A DNA stretch of 64,000 bases from Papilionanthe hookeriana x Papilionanthe teres (GCA_022702705.1 CM040433.1:16748682-16812681); one strand, 5' to 3'; counted from the first letter of the stretch, positions 35,585-47,600 are shown. Numbers and translations are program-made. The notes: generated by a model not told the origin, from the sequence alone.

Positions 35585-36115
35585 AAAGCTGCAAAGAAAG
35601 TTTTGAGGTATCTACAAGGAGCAAAGGACCACATGCTCATTTATACAAGATCTAAAGATCTTGAAGAAATAAGATATTCAAATTCATATTTTGCTCGATG
35701 CGTTGATACCAGAAAATCAACATTTGGTTATCTGTTCCTTTTGGCTGAAGGAGCAATCTCATAGAAAAATGCGAAGCAGACCATCAAAGTTGCTTCCACT
35801 ATGGAAGTTGAATTTGTGGCTTACTTCAAAGCTACAATTCAGGGTTTATGGTTGCGAAATTTTATTTCAGAAGGTGGAATTATCGATAGTATTGTCAAGC
35901 CGCTAAAAATTTATTGTGATAACTCCGCAGCAGTCTTCTTTTCCAAAAATGACAAGTATTCCAAAGGTGGTAAACACATGGAATTAATATACCTTACCGT
36001 TAAGGAAGAAGTTCAGAAACATAGGGTGTCAATTGAGCATATTAGCACTAATCTCATGATGCAGATCCTTTAACAAAAGGGTCGCCACTGAAGACATTTA
36101 ACGAATATGTCGTGA
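35585..36115 (+). pseudogene. Copia RNase H, broken
   Basis: The frame at 35801-36073 contains MEVEFVAYFKATIQGLWLRNFI, IYCDNSAAVFFSKNDKYSKGGKHMEL and VSIEHISTNL, all diagnostic of copia RNase H. The end (TKG-PLKTF-EYV) is reached after a one-base shift near 36070. The first Asp region lies in a separate frame (35585-35700). Confidence 0.87.
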
Positions 36116-36483
36116 GAATATACATTACCAAAACAATTTATTACTTTTATGCTCTTCGTATTTTGACACTTTGGGCTCAATTTTTTTTTTGTTTCTGATA
36201 TTTATAAATCTTATTTTTATCGTTGATGTACACTTTATATTGCATGATGTTCAACAAGATTTTTCTTTTAATAGACTTTATGAGACCATGATGTTAATTC
36301 TCGTTATGCTAAGTATGTAATTAATATTGTGATACATGGAAGGGACTGTGTCGATAAATTAATGACAACCGCCATGATTCATATTAATTTCATATTTATT
36401 AAATAATTTATGATTTAACCAATATAAAGAATGATTTATCTTATATTTTGTGTTGTATGATATGCACTATTAAAATTAAGTGA

Positions 36484-36498
36484 GCGAAGTGGGAGAAT
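36484..36498 (+). promoter_or_regulatory. Polypurine tract
   Basis: Gcgaagtgggagaa lies directly against the 3' LTR start at 36499. It primes plus-strand synthesis in LTR elements. Confidence 0.8.
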
Positions 36499-36980
36499 GT
36501 TAAATTTTTATTTGTGACTCACATTTATTTTAATAACTTTATTTATTTATTTAATAACTTATGTCATAACTTATGATATTTATTGTTGTAACTCATGTAA
36601 CTCCTAAAATGAATAGAGGTTACTAACTTATGTCATTGATTTTAATAATAAAATTAATTAATTTATTAAATTATCATAAATCTTATTGGTTAGTAACCCC
36701 CTTGATGGATGGTGGTTAAATAGAGCATAATTCAGAGAATGTGTCATCTCTCTTTCTAACACACCTCGTACATTTCTCTCAATCAGAAAGTACAGAATGT
36801 TTCAAGAGAGAGAATCACTATCTCTTCAAGATCAAATTTCTTTAAGCTCAAATTTTATCACCATGAATACATGTATGTGTTACTTTATTATGAATATGTA
36901 AAAATCATAAATTTAAAAGATTTTGACAATTATGTATTTTTAGAATTTGTGTCATAAAGTTCAAACATGAATTCCTAACA
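36499..36980 (+). repeat. 3' LTR of copia element
   Basis: Begins TGTTAAATTTTTATTTGTGAC, ends cctaaca, and is followed by the gcatg duplication (36981-36985). Confidence 0.93.
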
Positions 36981-36985
36981 GCATG

Positions 36986-37694
36986 AAGTTGTCACTCGAA
37001 CGGAAGGTGGCGGTAGCAGAGTTCAAGGGAATCTAGTCGCTGAATAATTCCGGCCGACGAAAATTCAGAGCAAAAAAATCTAGGCGACCGGAATATTTTG
37101 GTCGATCGAAATATCTAACAATAATAATTTATATTTTTCTAAAATTTATTTATTAAAACTCTTTTAACTAATGTTTTTCTTAGGTCCAACTGAAACTGGG
37201 GCCACTCGAAGTGTTCATGGAGCGAATAAAAGACTCTCTTCCGGGGGAAGCCAACTATAGCCTAGCTTAAAAAGTCATGTCTCTAAATTTGAAATAGGCA
37301 AAAGCTCTGGAGGTGGTTCATTGCTCAATAGTGATAAGCTTCGTGAAGAGTGCGATGCAAATTACCTATGCAGTGAGTCTCATCGATTACCGCCGCGAAG
37401 GCAGCGACGAGATCTGCCTAAGCCCTGGCGAAATGTGAGGCTCAATCGAAGCAATGAACCGACCAAACAGACGAGACACATGCTCTATAAGACTTGAGCC
37501 AAGTGGTCAGTGAACTACAATACATAAAAAATGATTGATGGTCCTTCTGAATACTTGAGTCATCAGACAACCCAATACATCCAATTATCGCAATCAAATG
37601 GTGTGGTAAGGGTAAGATACAAAATAAGCAAAGGTAAAAACCGATACATAACTTTATATTTTTTGAATAAATAACTAAAACATATTACAAGTAT
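36986..37694 (+). other. Unique interior of the inverted-repeat element, right part; possible captured coding sequence
   Basis: A GC-rich stretch, about 37180-37560, reads in part as ATRSA-ALAKCEAQSKQ...DLSQVVSELQYIK with a few stops, a helix-like Ala/Glu/Gln-rich composition. An AT-rich segment before it (37110-37185) ends tttttcttag, like an intron 3' end. I do not recognise a family. It may be a decayed gene fragment carried by the element. Confidence 0.3.
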
Positions 37695-38157
37695 TGGCTC
37701 GGTGACAGTTTAGAAATCGGCTTGAATAAACCTCATGACATCACTTTGGGACCGGAGAGAATAAGGTGCAAAGTGACGCCGAAATCACAGGAGTATAATT
37801 AATGCATTCCTATGATTGCATTTTTGGCACATTTAAAGTCTCATTCTTATCGCAATTTCACTTCCAAGAAATAAGGAACTTGAGGACATTTGTGTTTGAC
37901 CAAAAAGTGACCGCACAAGTTTAGAGGAGATTTGATGGTAGCAGAGAACGGCTGGCCACATCAGTCTGTCGAGCGACCACTTCAGTCTTTCAAGTAATCA
38001 CTGTCGAACGACCACCATCGACTGACCACCTTGGCCGTCAGCCGACTGCTTCGTTGGGCAAGCCAAGATATGCAAAAGGGTGCCAGAGATGTGAACACCT
38101 ACCAACGAAAATATCTCTGAGGGACAGTCTAGTATTTTTATATTTGCCCTCCTATAA

Positions 38158-38167
38158 TCTATAAATA
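38158..38167 (+). promoter_or_regulatory. Outward TATA box in right arm
   Basis: Tctataaatatgggacc matches the left-arm TATA box in the opposite direction. Confidence 0.6.
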
Positions 38168-38315
38168 TGGGACCTTTTATATAAATTGGGGACGAGACAA
38201 TTTTGATTTTCTTCTTGTTCTGTAAACAATATTTTTAATATATAAAATGAGTTCGAGTCTGAGTCTGGTAAACACCCTTATTTTGTCCTGAAAGGTGCAA
38301 ACACTACCTCACACA

Positions 38316-38318
<3 letters not shown>

Positions 38319-38374
<56 letters not shown>
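38319..38374. repeat. (CT)n microsatellite
   Basis: About 28 uninterrupted CT units within the right arm. Confidence 0.97.
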
Positions 38375-38377
<3 letters not shown>

Positions 38378-38437
38378 TTCCTACCGTTCTATGTCTTGGG
38401 AATGTGCCACTGGACAAATCTGAAATGAACATTCACT

Positions 38438-38849
38438 TACCAAAGAACTCAAGGTGCATTTTCATATTCTCAAATAGGATTAATTAGGGTTGCTATCAAT
38501 GCAAACTTTACAAACTGCAACTTATTTGTAATTATTTTTAAAATAATAAGTTTAATGATTTATATTATTTACGTATTTGCGTATTAATATAATCTATTTA
38601 TAACTTTCGCATCTGCCTCTCTTCTTATGTCGGAAATTTTATGGATACCGGTGCTACGAATTTTGTTATAAAATAAAAGCTGTAATTATATCAAATTTTG
38701 TGTCAAAAGAAAAAAAAATATTCTTAAAATAAGAAAAATATCAACATTATTTATAAGAAATTTAAGTTATTCTATAATTTATTTTAATTTTTAAAAGAAA
38801 ATCGTGTATCCTTATTAAAATTCCGTTCAGACATTTTGCATTCTGAGGA
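38438..38849. other. AT-rich spacer, nothing recognised
   Basis: No open frame, repeat or signal that I can support. Confidence 0.5.
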
Positions 38850-39194
38850 GAGTTAACGGACGAAATTTGAAGCATTCTTTTAAAACGATTTCGAAGCGTT
38901 CAAACCGAAACCTGACTTCCGTTAAATGCATGCCATCTGGATGCTGATTATATGAGCTGTCGTCGCGTCGTCAGTTTGCTTATCATTCAAACTTATAATA
39001 CTGCGGATTTATCAAAGTTTCTTATCATCACATCCTATAACTTATCCGGTCATCAATGTCTACAATTTTTGTGTTACGCGACAACCAATTACCTGATAAA
39101 ATAACTTCTCCCAATTTTTTAAAAGAATTTCAGGCCGTATATCCGGTCAAACGGCAACATTACAACCCAATCAAATATTTTTTGATCCGTCCAA

Positions 39195-39197
<3 letters not shown>
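38850..39197 (+). repeat. Direct repeat, copy 1 (about 350 bp)
   Basis: Aligns with 43765-44137. Shared blocks include cgaaatttgaa-gcattctt, taaatgcatgccatctgga, ggcttatcattcaaactta, gtgttacgcgacaa/gtattacgcgacat and aacccaatca-atatttttgatc. Copy 2 precedes a decayed gene; copy 1 ends at the (AT)n tail of a LINE. Confidence 0.8.

Positions 39198-39262
<65 letters not shown>
39198..39262. repeat. (AT)n microsatellite, probable LINE tail
   Basis: About 65 bases of pure AT alternation, directly at the 3' end of a minus-strand LINE. The frame running through it (39056-39292) is spurious. Confidence 0.95.
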
Positions 39263-39266
<4 letters not shown>

Positions 39267-41130
39267 AAGCAAGTTTCATTAATCAATGCTAATTACAAAC
39301 AAAACTAAAAAAGAAGCATCTACATTTATAAGCAAAAACTTTTTTGAAAAAATTATACCTAAAGCATCTCCATTTAGGAGAATATGAAGTTGTTTGCAGG
39401 ATTATAATCTATTTTTTCGGTTTGAGAAAAAGCACATTGTTTAACCAATCAATCTACTGGTTGATTTTCTTCTTTGTAAATGTGATTCTCTACCATTATC
39501 ATGGTTTGCCAATAGGTAAAGATTCTCTACAAGATTAAGTGAAGATACCAAGATCCTTGACTACCTAATATGCACGTATTAATAATCACCTAAGAGTTAT
39601 GTTCCAAACAATGATAGTTCCAACTCATATAAGAGGCAACATTCAAAGCATAATGTACTGTAATTTCTTCAATAGGGCAGGTAGATCGGACGTTATACGA
39701 AGAATAGAAAATAACAGATATATCCCACAATCACCAATAGAAACACTTGCAACACCTGTTCTGTTATTAAAGAAGCTACCTTCAATTTTAACTTCAATTC
39801 GAAATGTGGGTGTTGGTGATAAAGACACAAGGCGAATCAATTTTTTCAGCATAATATCTATGCCAATGCTCTTTAAGGCAATGTTGTCATAAATGTTAAC
39901 CAAACATTTGTCCTTCAACTTGTCATACATCATTGTTTTGTAAATTTATACTTTGATTTGCATGAGAGTTATATAAACAAACACAAAACTATTTTTATGC
40001 ATAGCATTTTTTCTAATAGTCAAAAGGAATCAATGGATGATGAAGTGAATTAAACTCCACAAATTTCTTGAGTAGTGTCGAAGCCCTTTCCAAGTAAGAA
40101 AACATTCAAATAAAGAAAAAAAAATTAGCGTAAGGGATATCAATTTTGAAAGTAAAACTAAACTTCCTCCTTAGAGTAATGGAGAAACTACACTGAAAAG
40201 TAATGAATCATACTTTCCTCTTCCATCTCACATAGGTGACACAAAGAGGTAATTCTAAGCCCTTTTATTTTAAGAATGTCATCTGTATAGATTAGATAGT
40301 AAAAGAGTTTCTATATGAAGAATCATTGAGAATGTATGATCGTTCTGCTCCAAATGAAAGTACCCAATCAACCACAATTCTAAAATGTAGTGCAACTCAA
40401 TAGTTTTGAAAATTGACTCCTTGATAGATATTTTAATGGTTAAAAAAATATTTTTTTTATCTATTACAAGAAACCAGGCAGATATTTCTCAGCTTTTCTA
40501 TCTGAACCAAAGTTTGTAATTAGTCTTCCTCCCAACAATCAACAACCTTTTGGTGGAAATCCATCCAACCTTATGCAAGTTAACAATAAGACTTTCTGAT
40601 GTCCAATCATCATAATAAAAGCTAAGGTTACCCTCCCCCAAAGCCCAAGTGATCAACTACTTAGCTTTATTTTTAAGCTTGATGAGTTCTTTTCAAATAC
40701 AAGTATCACCAAAGTGTGGTTGTATAGAGAATGGTTGTGAGTTACCACAATATTTATCCTCATAAAAATAGTCCATAGTTAGTTATTTATTCATAGCCTA
40801 ACTTATAGTTTTACATTATTAATTTCAATCAAATCCGTAGTGTATTTGAAACCCAGAACTCCCTCAGCATCTGTTTTACAAATTTCTTTCTAGCTAGTCC
40901 AATGGAGCATGCATTCCTTCTAACTCCACAAAAATTTCTTATGAAACTTTTTTAGTTTGTATTTAATGCACTTTTGCATTTTTAACACGTACATGGAATA
41001 TATAAGAATGGAATTGAGAAAAATCTTGAGGAGATTCATCTTACCATTATGAGAAAAGAAAAACATTTCCAGAAAACTTAATCTTTAGTTTAATTTTCTG
41101 GATGACTTCATGAAATTGCTTAATTTTTAT
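39263..41130 (-). pseudogene. LINE (L1-type) 3' half: RT end, zf-RVT, RNase H
   Basis: Minus-strand reading, 5' to 3'. At 41060-40860: KMNLLKIFLNSILIYSMYVLKM, FLWS and TDAEGVLGF, the C-terminal end of plant LINE reverse transcriptase. Near 40640-40560: LGEGNLSFYYDDWT. At about 40290-40180: LCHLCEMEEESMIHYF, the zinc-binding zf-RVT module. At 39933-39643: the RNase H start FRIEVKIEGSFFNNRTGV. The 3' end with TTAATGAAACTTGCTTTATT abuts the (AT)n run. Many stops are present, and the endonuclease and RT catalytic parts are missing. Confidence 0.75.
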
Positions 41131-43156
41131 TTTACCTTTACTACTAATTAAGAACATAATAAAAAGTTAACTAGAGGGACATGCATAAAAATTATCATAA
41201 TGTTATGTCTTGTATTTATTAGCTATGCCATTTCTCTCACTTGGACATTATTCATTATACGTTGCATGTTTTAAATCTATGTGATAATTCCTATTTTGTG
41301 GGAAGTAAGTTATGGCATGATTTTTAAGGAGGTTAGAAATTAAGACTATGAATAGATGAGGACTATGACATGATTAGTCATATTTCGTATCATAGTTTTA
41401 CAATATTTATTATTATATGGGCTTATGATCAATTTGTATAGAACCCACAAGATTCTTTTTGCTTTATTAAGATGTTACCAACTGAGTGACAATCATCATT
41501 TAGTTATTCTTTTATTGACATGCTTACGTTTTATGTGCAAAAATGATAATTTTTCTTGTATTAGCTTTGATTGCTCTTTGTATTAGTCTCATTTATATTC
41601 TTAGGCTCTTATGGAAGAATATGTTATAAGTTGAAATTATAATTATTTAACGAAAAGTTATATTATATACAACATTTTCATAAATTGTAATTTAATTGTT
41701 GCATGTCCTATGACTAATTTTTTATAAAACTAAAAGCATTTAATAATTAAAAATTGAATTCTTATTATGAGCTTGAGTTCACAGGTCATAGTTTGTGCCT
41801 CATGTACCCATCATAATAAATAATTCTACCAAGCATTAAACTAGAGTTGGTGAATATTAATGACATGTTGTATCTATAGATCCTCCACTTAAAAGAGTAA
41901 ATAAGATTGCATTATTACAAGTCTCTCTGAAAGTGTACGAGCTCCTCCACCTAACTCATAAGATGAATTTTATCACTTAGGTGTTGTCTAGAATGCATAA
42001 CATATTACTGGTAGTCCTATCTTTGACATGATTGTAAGTACATGTTTTAATAGCTTGTATTCGTATGGTCAAGTTATTCTCTGATTGTCCCCTCTATAGA
42101 CATCTTACTTTTTTAAAAAAATATGTTGTACTCCTTACATATTCAAATAGTCACTTGAATATAAGATTGATGCTTTGCTAAGCTTAGAGTTTATAAGATC
42201 TCTTTTGATCATAAAATTCATTAATTTATTATATGAAATTCAAGGTTACACTTGGCCGACAACCTCTATAATTAATTATACTCAATTCATGTTGACTTGG
42301 GATGATATGCCCATATTATTGATACTAGGTCAATTCTAGAAACATTGAAATTTCTCACTTACCCTTTAATACCACTTTTTGACCTCATTTCATTTCATTA
42401 TATTTTTTTTGTTGATATCATTTCTTATGGCCTCTTTTGTAGGGAGGTAACTACTCATTAGGTTGTGGTGATTCACCCTCTACCCATTGATGTAATTTAG
42501 CTTTAACAACATGAGGTTTTCCTTAATTAAAATGATAACTCCCTTCTTGACAGTTCTACTAAAGATTCTAAAAATAAAGCAAGATTCTCTTTGTTAAGAA
42601 TTTGTGTGGGTATACCCTAAGATGTAATTAAATAGAAGGCTTACCTTTGTATCAAGATAATTCATGATATATCTCATATTATAAAAGCATCTTAGAGAAT
42701 AGTATTTAAAGTGTTGCAGTAGTTGACAGATCACTTATAGGAGTAATTGGACAATGGTATCATTAGGTCTTCATGGGGTGTGCTTGAGCTATTTGTAGAA
42801 AAAAATGACGACATTTTGCTTATGTTTATTGACAATAGATAACTAAATATTATGATCGTCAAGAATAATAATTCCTTCACCCAAATTTAGTTATGTATTT
42901 AATCATCTTAAATCGAAGATATAATTGAATTCTAAGTATCATCAATTAAAGATAAAAAAATTGTGACAAATTAGCCTTCAATAATCATTATTATCATTGT
43001 AAGTTCTTAATTATTCCTTTTGTTGTGACTAATGCACCAACATAATATGATGAACCATGTTGAGAGCACGTTCTATCCAGTTTCTTTTATTTTAATTTAT
43101 ATAATATTAGCATATATATATATATATATCACAGACGCCAAAACTCGTTCCTGTAT
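41131..43156. other. AT-rich sequence, no recognised feature
   Basis: About 2 kb without a long open frame on either strand and without repeats matching the rest of the window. Parts may be the degraded 5' portion of the LINE to the left, but I see no motif to prove it. Confidence 0.45.
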
Positions 43157-43577
43157 TTGGAAAAAGACAAAATATTACATCAGGACTCTGCACGTAGAGT
43201 TATGTGCGAAGTCCAGTAAAATCGCATCATGTGACGTGTGACAAAAAAAAATTTATCCGATAATGCAGGAAATATTCCCGTCATGTTATTCTGTGTTATT
43301 CAAGCGTTATAGTGTATTATTTAGTTGTTATTGTGTGTTCTTCAAGTGTAATTTTGTTATGAGAATATTCCCTGTGTTATAATAACACAATAATACATCA
43401 ATAACACATGAATAACACAACAATAACACCTGAATAACGAGGAATAACATGGGGGGAATATTTCCTGTGTTACCGGGTAATTTTTTTTTTAGTCATGCGT
43501 CATGTGGCTCTCACTGGAATCCGCATGTAGCTCTACGTGCGGAGTCCTGATGTAATATTTTTTCTTGGAAAAAAACA
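43157..43577. mobile_element. Hairpin MITE-like element with 29-bp terminal inverted repeats
   Basis: Arms 43171-43199 and 43531-43559 are inverted repeats matching at 28 of 29 bases, starting aatattacatcaggactc. The whole 395-bp element folds on itself. Its centre is gtgttatt words on the left and aataacac words on the right, meeting near 43380. The flanks ttggaaaaagaca (43157-43169) and ttggaaaaaaaca (43565-43577) form a 12/13 direct repeat. It codes for nothing. Confidence 0.75.
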
Positions 43578-43760
43578 TTACATCTAGACTCTGGACGTAG
43601 TTTGCGTTCACAGTCCAATGACAGGGCGCCACATGTCAAGTAAGTTACGTCATAATATACTGACATTTATCAGCATTAACAACGGTGAGGTATATTTGAT
43701 ATGTAGTGTTTCACTATTAGACTCCGGATGCATCTGAAATCTAGATGTAATATTTTTTAC
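43565..43760. mobile_element. Second, related hairpin MITE-like element
   Basis: The left end ttacatctagactctgg and the inverted right end aatattacatctagat (43730-43755) are related to the first element's termini. The two elements overlap at the shared flank, suggesting nested or tandem insertion of one family. The interior is short and diverged. Confidence 0.55.
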
Positions 43761-43764
43761 TGTA

Positions 43765-44137
43765 TTTGACGGATGAAATTTGAAAGGTAATTAAGGGCAT
43801 AAGCATTCTTCTAAATTTAAAATCAAATGGCTACGCGTTCAAACTGAAACAAGACTTGTACTAAATGCATGCCATCTGGAACGCGATGAAATGAGCTGTA
43901 ACGCAACGTCAATTGGCTTATCATTCAAACTTAAAATATTGGGGGTTTATCAGTCAATTTACAGTTATTTGTATTTTCCTTATTATCCAATCTCAAATCT
44001 CAATGTGGGCAATTTTGGTATTACGCGACATTGAGATGCATAGAAGCCCTAATATTTTAATAGAATTTCAAGCCCTTAACGCGGTTTAACGACGTTATCC
44101 CAACCCAATTATCATATTTTTGGATCTTTGCAAAACA
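43765..44137 (+). repeat. Direct repeat, copy 2 (about 370 bp)
   Basis: Homologous to 38850-39197 in the same orientation. It lies just upstream of the DUF1985/Ulp1 pseudogene and may be part of that gene's 5' region. Confidence 0.8.
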
Positions 44138-44399
44138 AAATTCACTATTGTATACGAATATTTAGATACATATCAGCAAAAAATTATAGTTGTCCAAAGC
44201 TGATATTACATTTAAATGGACAACAAAATCTATTGAATTCCAATCTAATAAAAATATGGTTCTTTAAAGTTCACTGGTTAACTCTTCGTAATAAAAATAA
44301 CCCAGTGCAATGAAATTTTATCACGTATCACCACGTGGAAGTAGTGGTCCCACTGAATAAAAAATGAAAAGTCTTTTTATCTTAATGCATGACCCGGCC

Positions 44400-47300
44400 T
44401 AAACGAGCACATTGTTTCGGAAAGGAAACGCTCCACGCAGAATCATAACACTCGGCCCATCGCATCAAAAACAAAAACCTGTTGCGCGGCTCTTCAATCT
44501 TTATTTTTATCTATCGTCATCAATTAGGGTTTCACATTGTGGTTTCACATTGCGGTCTCAGAGTGCAAAAGGAGATTTTTCTATCGCCTCTTACTACAGA
44601 TGTCTTGTTTTTGAATTGTCTTCTTTTGTAGTTTATTAAACCTAAGGATGTTCAACTCTGTAGTAAGAGGTGTTTTTGATATGGTCAAACATACCCTATC
44701 TGAGGAGACTATGAACAACCTGAAAGTAATGAATGTGTTTCAATTTTTTGATCTGCCCTGTATCCCAAAGATAATGTCCTGACACTACACATCGTGAATT
44801 GTTAGGATTTTGAATGGATGGTATTCAGAATGAGCGAAAAAGAATTAAGATTAGGCCCTGACCAAGCTTTCGTACTGATAGGAATGCCCAAAAGAGAAGA
44901 ACTAGTCTACTGGAATAAAGCTCCATCTTGTGGTGTAGATGCGAGACAAATTAAGAATGGTCTAGTTAAGGTTTCATCTGGGAAGTACACTCTGCCCTTT
45001 GATAAACTGTTTTTTTTATAGTTTTGTTAACAAATTTATTTTTTCCTTCGAACAATTTTAACATGCCCAAAGGGCTTTACACTTTTGGAGAGAAAACAAA
45101 TTCTCTTTTTCCCTTTAATTGGCCTATTGTTGTGTGTGAATTTCTCATTTTTTAAGTGAATGTCGTTGTCATAAAAATAAGGCAGAATCAGACATTGAGA
45201 TATATCAATGGAGTTGTTTTTCTTCTCATCGTAAGTGTGTTGTTTATACCTTTTAAAATTTCTTTTTTTTTATCAAAGCAAATTATGATTTATCTTGTAT
45301 ACAGTTCTGGTTTTATGAGCATATAACTTTGGTCACTCCTACTGCACTTGGGGCCAGGCCTCACATGTTGAGGTGGCTAAAAAATGTGAGCTAGAACTCA
45401 TCCCAGATACATCAAACAATTAGGAGGCTCAACCCTCTACAGGTAAGGAATTTATCTCATTAGATATTTTCTTTTTGGAAAATTTAGTTCACGTGTGATT
45501 GTAATTATGAATTCCATTGTATGTTTATAATTATTTTTTAGATTTGAAAGACGATGAACACCATTTGCTCGCCCCTCCAATTGAAGGATAACCTAGTTCA
45601 GTAAAACTCATTCCACACCTTGAAAGTTATTCCACATCATATTCACCAGTTTCATATGAAGTTGATCCTTTCATTTCAAGTGACATCACTCTGCAGCCAA
45701 CGTTTACAGGAGTAAGGTTTTGAAAAAAATAATTCAATTACTTAGAGATCAAGAAAAAGTTCTTTTTGAATTTCAATAATCAATAAATAGTCGAGTTTTT
45801 TTTATTTACAAAACACAGTGGCAGACCTCAAAATTAAGGTTAATAAATTAGAAAATAGAATAATTGAATTTGATGGGAAATGAACGAAGAAAGTAACACA
45901 TGAATCCTCACTTGACAGTATAATCTGAAGGGTTAAGGCCGACAAAATGAAAGGAAGAAAAAGTGTGTTCCCCTTATACTACATTTTAGTTGAAGAGAAG
46001 AGAAACAATAAAAGATGATAAGGAACAACATCCTATAGAAGATTTTGTAAATCCCCTAGCCGTAAGGGCTAAGAAGTTACTTGTACATATTGAACATGCC
46101 AAGGAAATAATAAAAGATGAAACTGTTGTGGAACAACCGACGATAATAGATATTGTGGAACAATCGAAAATAATGGATGTTGTAGATACTCTAGTCGTAA
46201 GTGGCGAAACGTTACTAGTAGATATTGTAGAAGCATAACAAATAATAGAGGATGAAAAAGTTGTTAAACAATTAGCTGAACAACAAACAATGGAAGATGC
46301 GGTAGAACAACAAACAATAATAGATGTTGTAGATAGTACAATCGTTAGGTGTGAAAGTTAACTTGTTTATATTGAACAATCAGAACAAATAATAAAAGTT
46401 GTTGTGGAATCTCTGACGTCTGTGTGCATTACACTCACAGATGAAGAGAGAGATATCCAAGACAACATGACACATATTGTTTATGGAGATGATTATCCAT
46501 GGAATAGAATTTTATTAAACAAGTACTCTTGCTATTATGTACCATAACATTTAATTTGACATTATAAATTATTACTATTTGGTTATGTTGCCTCGTCTAG
46601 GTGAGACAATTATCGATTTTCCCGATTGAACCAAAATATCTCTTGAAATGCAGTAAGTAATTGATCGATGTTGTAGCAGATACAATGATAAGTCAATAAA
46701 TGTTTACATTCTTCTGTTATGAAATACTCTTATATTTAAATATCATAAAAACTACGTGTTAAAGCTGTAGAAGTGATATTATGATTACTGCGGGACATGT
46801 GATAATAGCCATTATGTCTTTGATGATGTATTGACAAATGAGTGGTTTGCAAATGAATATTTCGATGCATTTGCCCTAATAATGGAGAAAAAGAAGAATA
46901 AATCATCAATATTATACTGACTATACCAATATGTATCGCCACTACACTGAGTAATTATTCAAGTTCAACTAACTCTTGTAAAGTTAACGCAATATTTGTA
47001 TTCTTATTCCACGATGATATTTGTGCTCTTTTCTTTTATATAAATATATAAAGATGGATAGAACTCAATGTTCGTGCAACACATCAACAAGGAAACGATA
47101 AAAAAATGTAGAAATCATTTTATTTCCTGTTGTTGATAAACAATATTGGACATTATTGGTTGGGGACTTGAAAGATAAAAAGTGGAGATATATGAATCTT
47201 TACTCGATAAGATGCACAAGGGGATTACTCACAGCTTTGTAGTATACTCAACAGAAGCTCAGTGATTCGTTATTTAGTTTATAGTTTTTGGTATTGCATG

Positions 47301-47600
47301 ACAATTTAATTCAACATGAAACTTTATAAATCAATACATTTTGTAAAAGACGTTGGCAAAGCTTTCCGGAGCGATCCATCAAAATAGCCAATTGTTATGG
47401 CTAAAGGCCATCTAGTGCAAAGCAACAGTGTTGATTGTGACATATTTGTTTGCAAATATATGGAAACATTAGTACAAACATAGAGAGCTGATTAGAATGA
47501 GAAATTGGGCTGACAGGCAGACATGTCAAAACTTAGAGCTGAATTTGCTTATGAACCATGTATGTGGTATATGTCTAATACATAATTGATACTCTTATGG
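44400..47600 (+). pseudogene. Decayed DUF1985 plus Ulp1-type (C48) cysteine peptidase gene
   Basis: A 5'-UTR-like stretch (aattagggtttcac, 44524) is followed by DUF1985-like sequence: NNLKVMNVFQFFDLPCIP, then MSEKELRLGPDQAFVLIGM (44830-44890). Exons end in visible splice sites: donor gtaagtg at 45231, acceptor ag at 45303-45304, next exon FWFYEHITLVTP...MLRWLKN (45305-45442), donor at 45443, acceptor at 45540-45541. A Val/Glu-rich repeat section follows (45990-46380). The C-terminal Ulp1 fold reads VLTNEWFANEYFDAF, YWTLLVGDLKDKKWRYMNLY and NSVDCDIFVCKYMETL. The catalytic His is Tyr (codon 47144) and the Gly after the Cys (47436-47438) is Asp. Such genes commonly travel in plant transposons. 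Multiple stops make it dead. Confidence 0.72.

Larger units (their letters stand above)
31004..36980 (+). mobile_element. Complete but dead Ty1/copia retrotransposon
   Basis: Two direct LTRs of about 490 bp, an initiator-Met primer-binding site, gag, integrase before RT (the copia order), RNase H, a polypurine tract and a 5-bp duplication gcatg together define the whole element. The LTRs differ at many sites, so the insertion is not recent. Every gene has stops or frameshifts. Confidence 0.94.
30107..38437. mobile_element. Long-inverted-repeat element split by a copia insertion
   Basis: Two arms of about 670-740 bp face each other in opposite orientation around about 930 bp of unique sequence (30776-30998 plus 36986-37694), once the nested copia element is removed. 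Each arm has an outward-pointing TATA box and a pyrimidine- or CT-rich start region. No transposase was recognised and no target duplication was found. Possible readings: a non-autonomous Mutator or foldback element carrying captured sequence, or two LTRs of one family inserted in opposite directions. Confidence 0.5.
37695..38437 (+). repeat. Right inverted arm of the long-inverted-repeat element
   Basis: Reverse complement of 30107-30775. Carries a rightward TATA box, tctataaata at 38158-38167, and a (CT)n run that the left arm lacks. Confidence 0.75.

Noticed and set aside
39056..39292. Plus-strand frame ending in alternating Tyr-Ile
   Set aside because: Runs through the (AT)n microsatellite. 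The preceding part lies in a non-coding repeat block.
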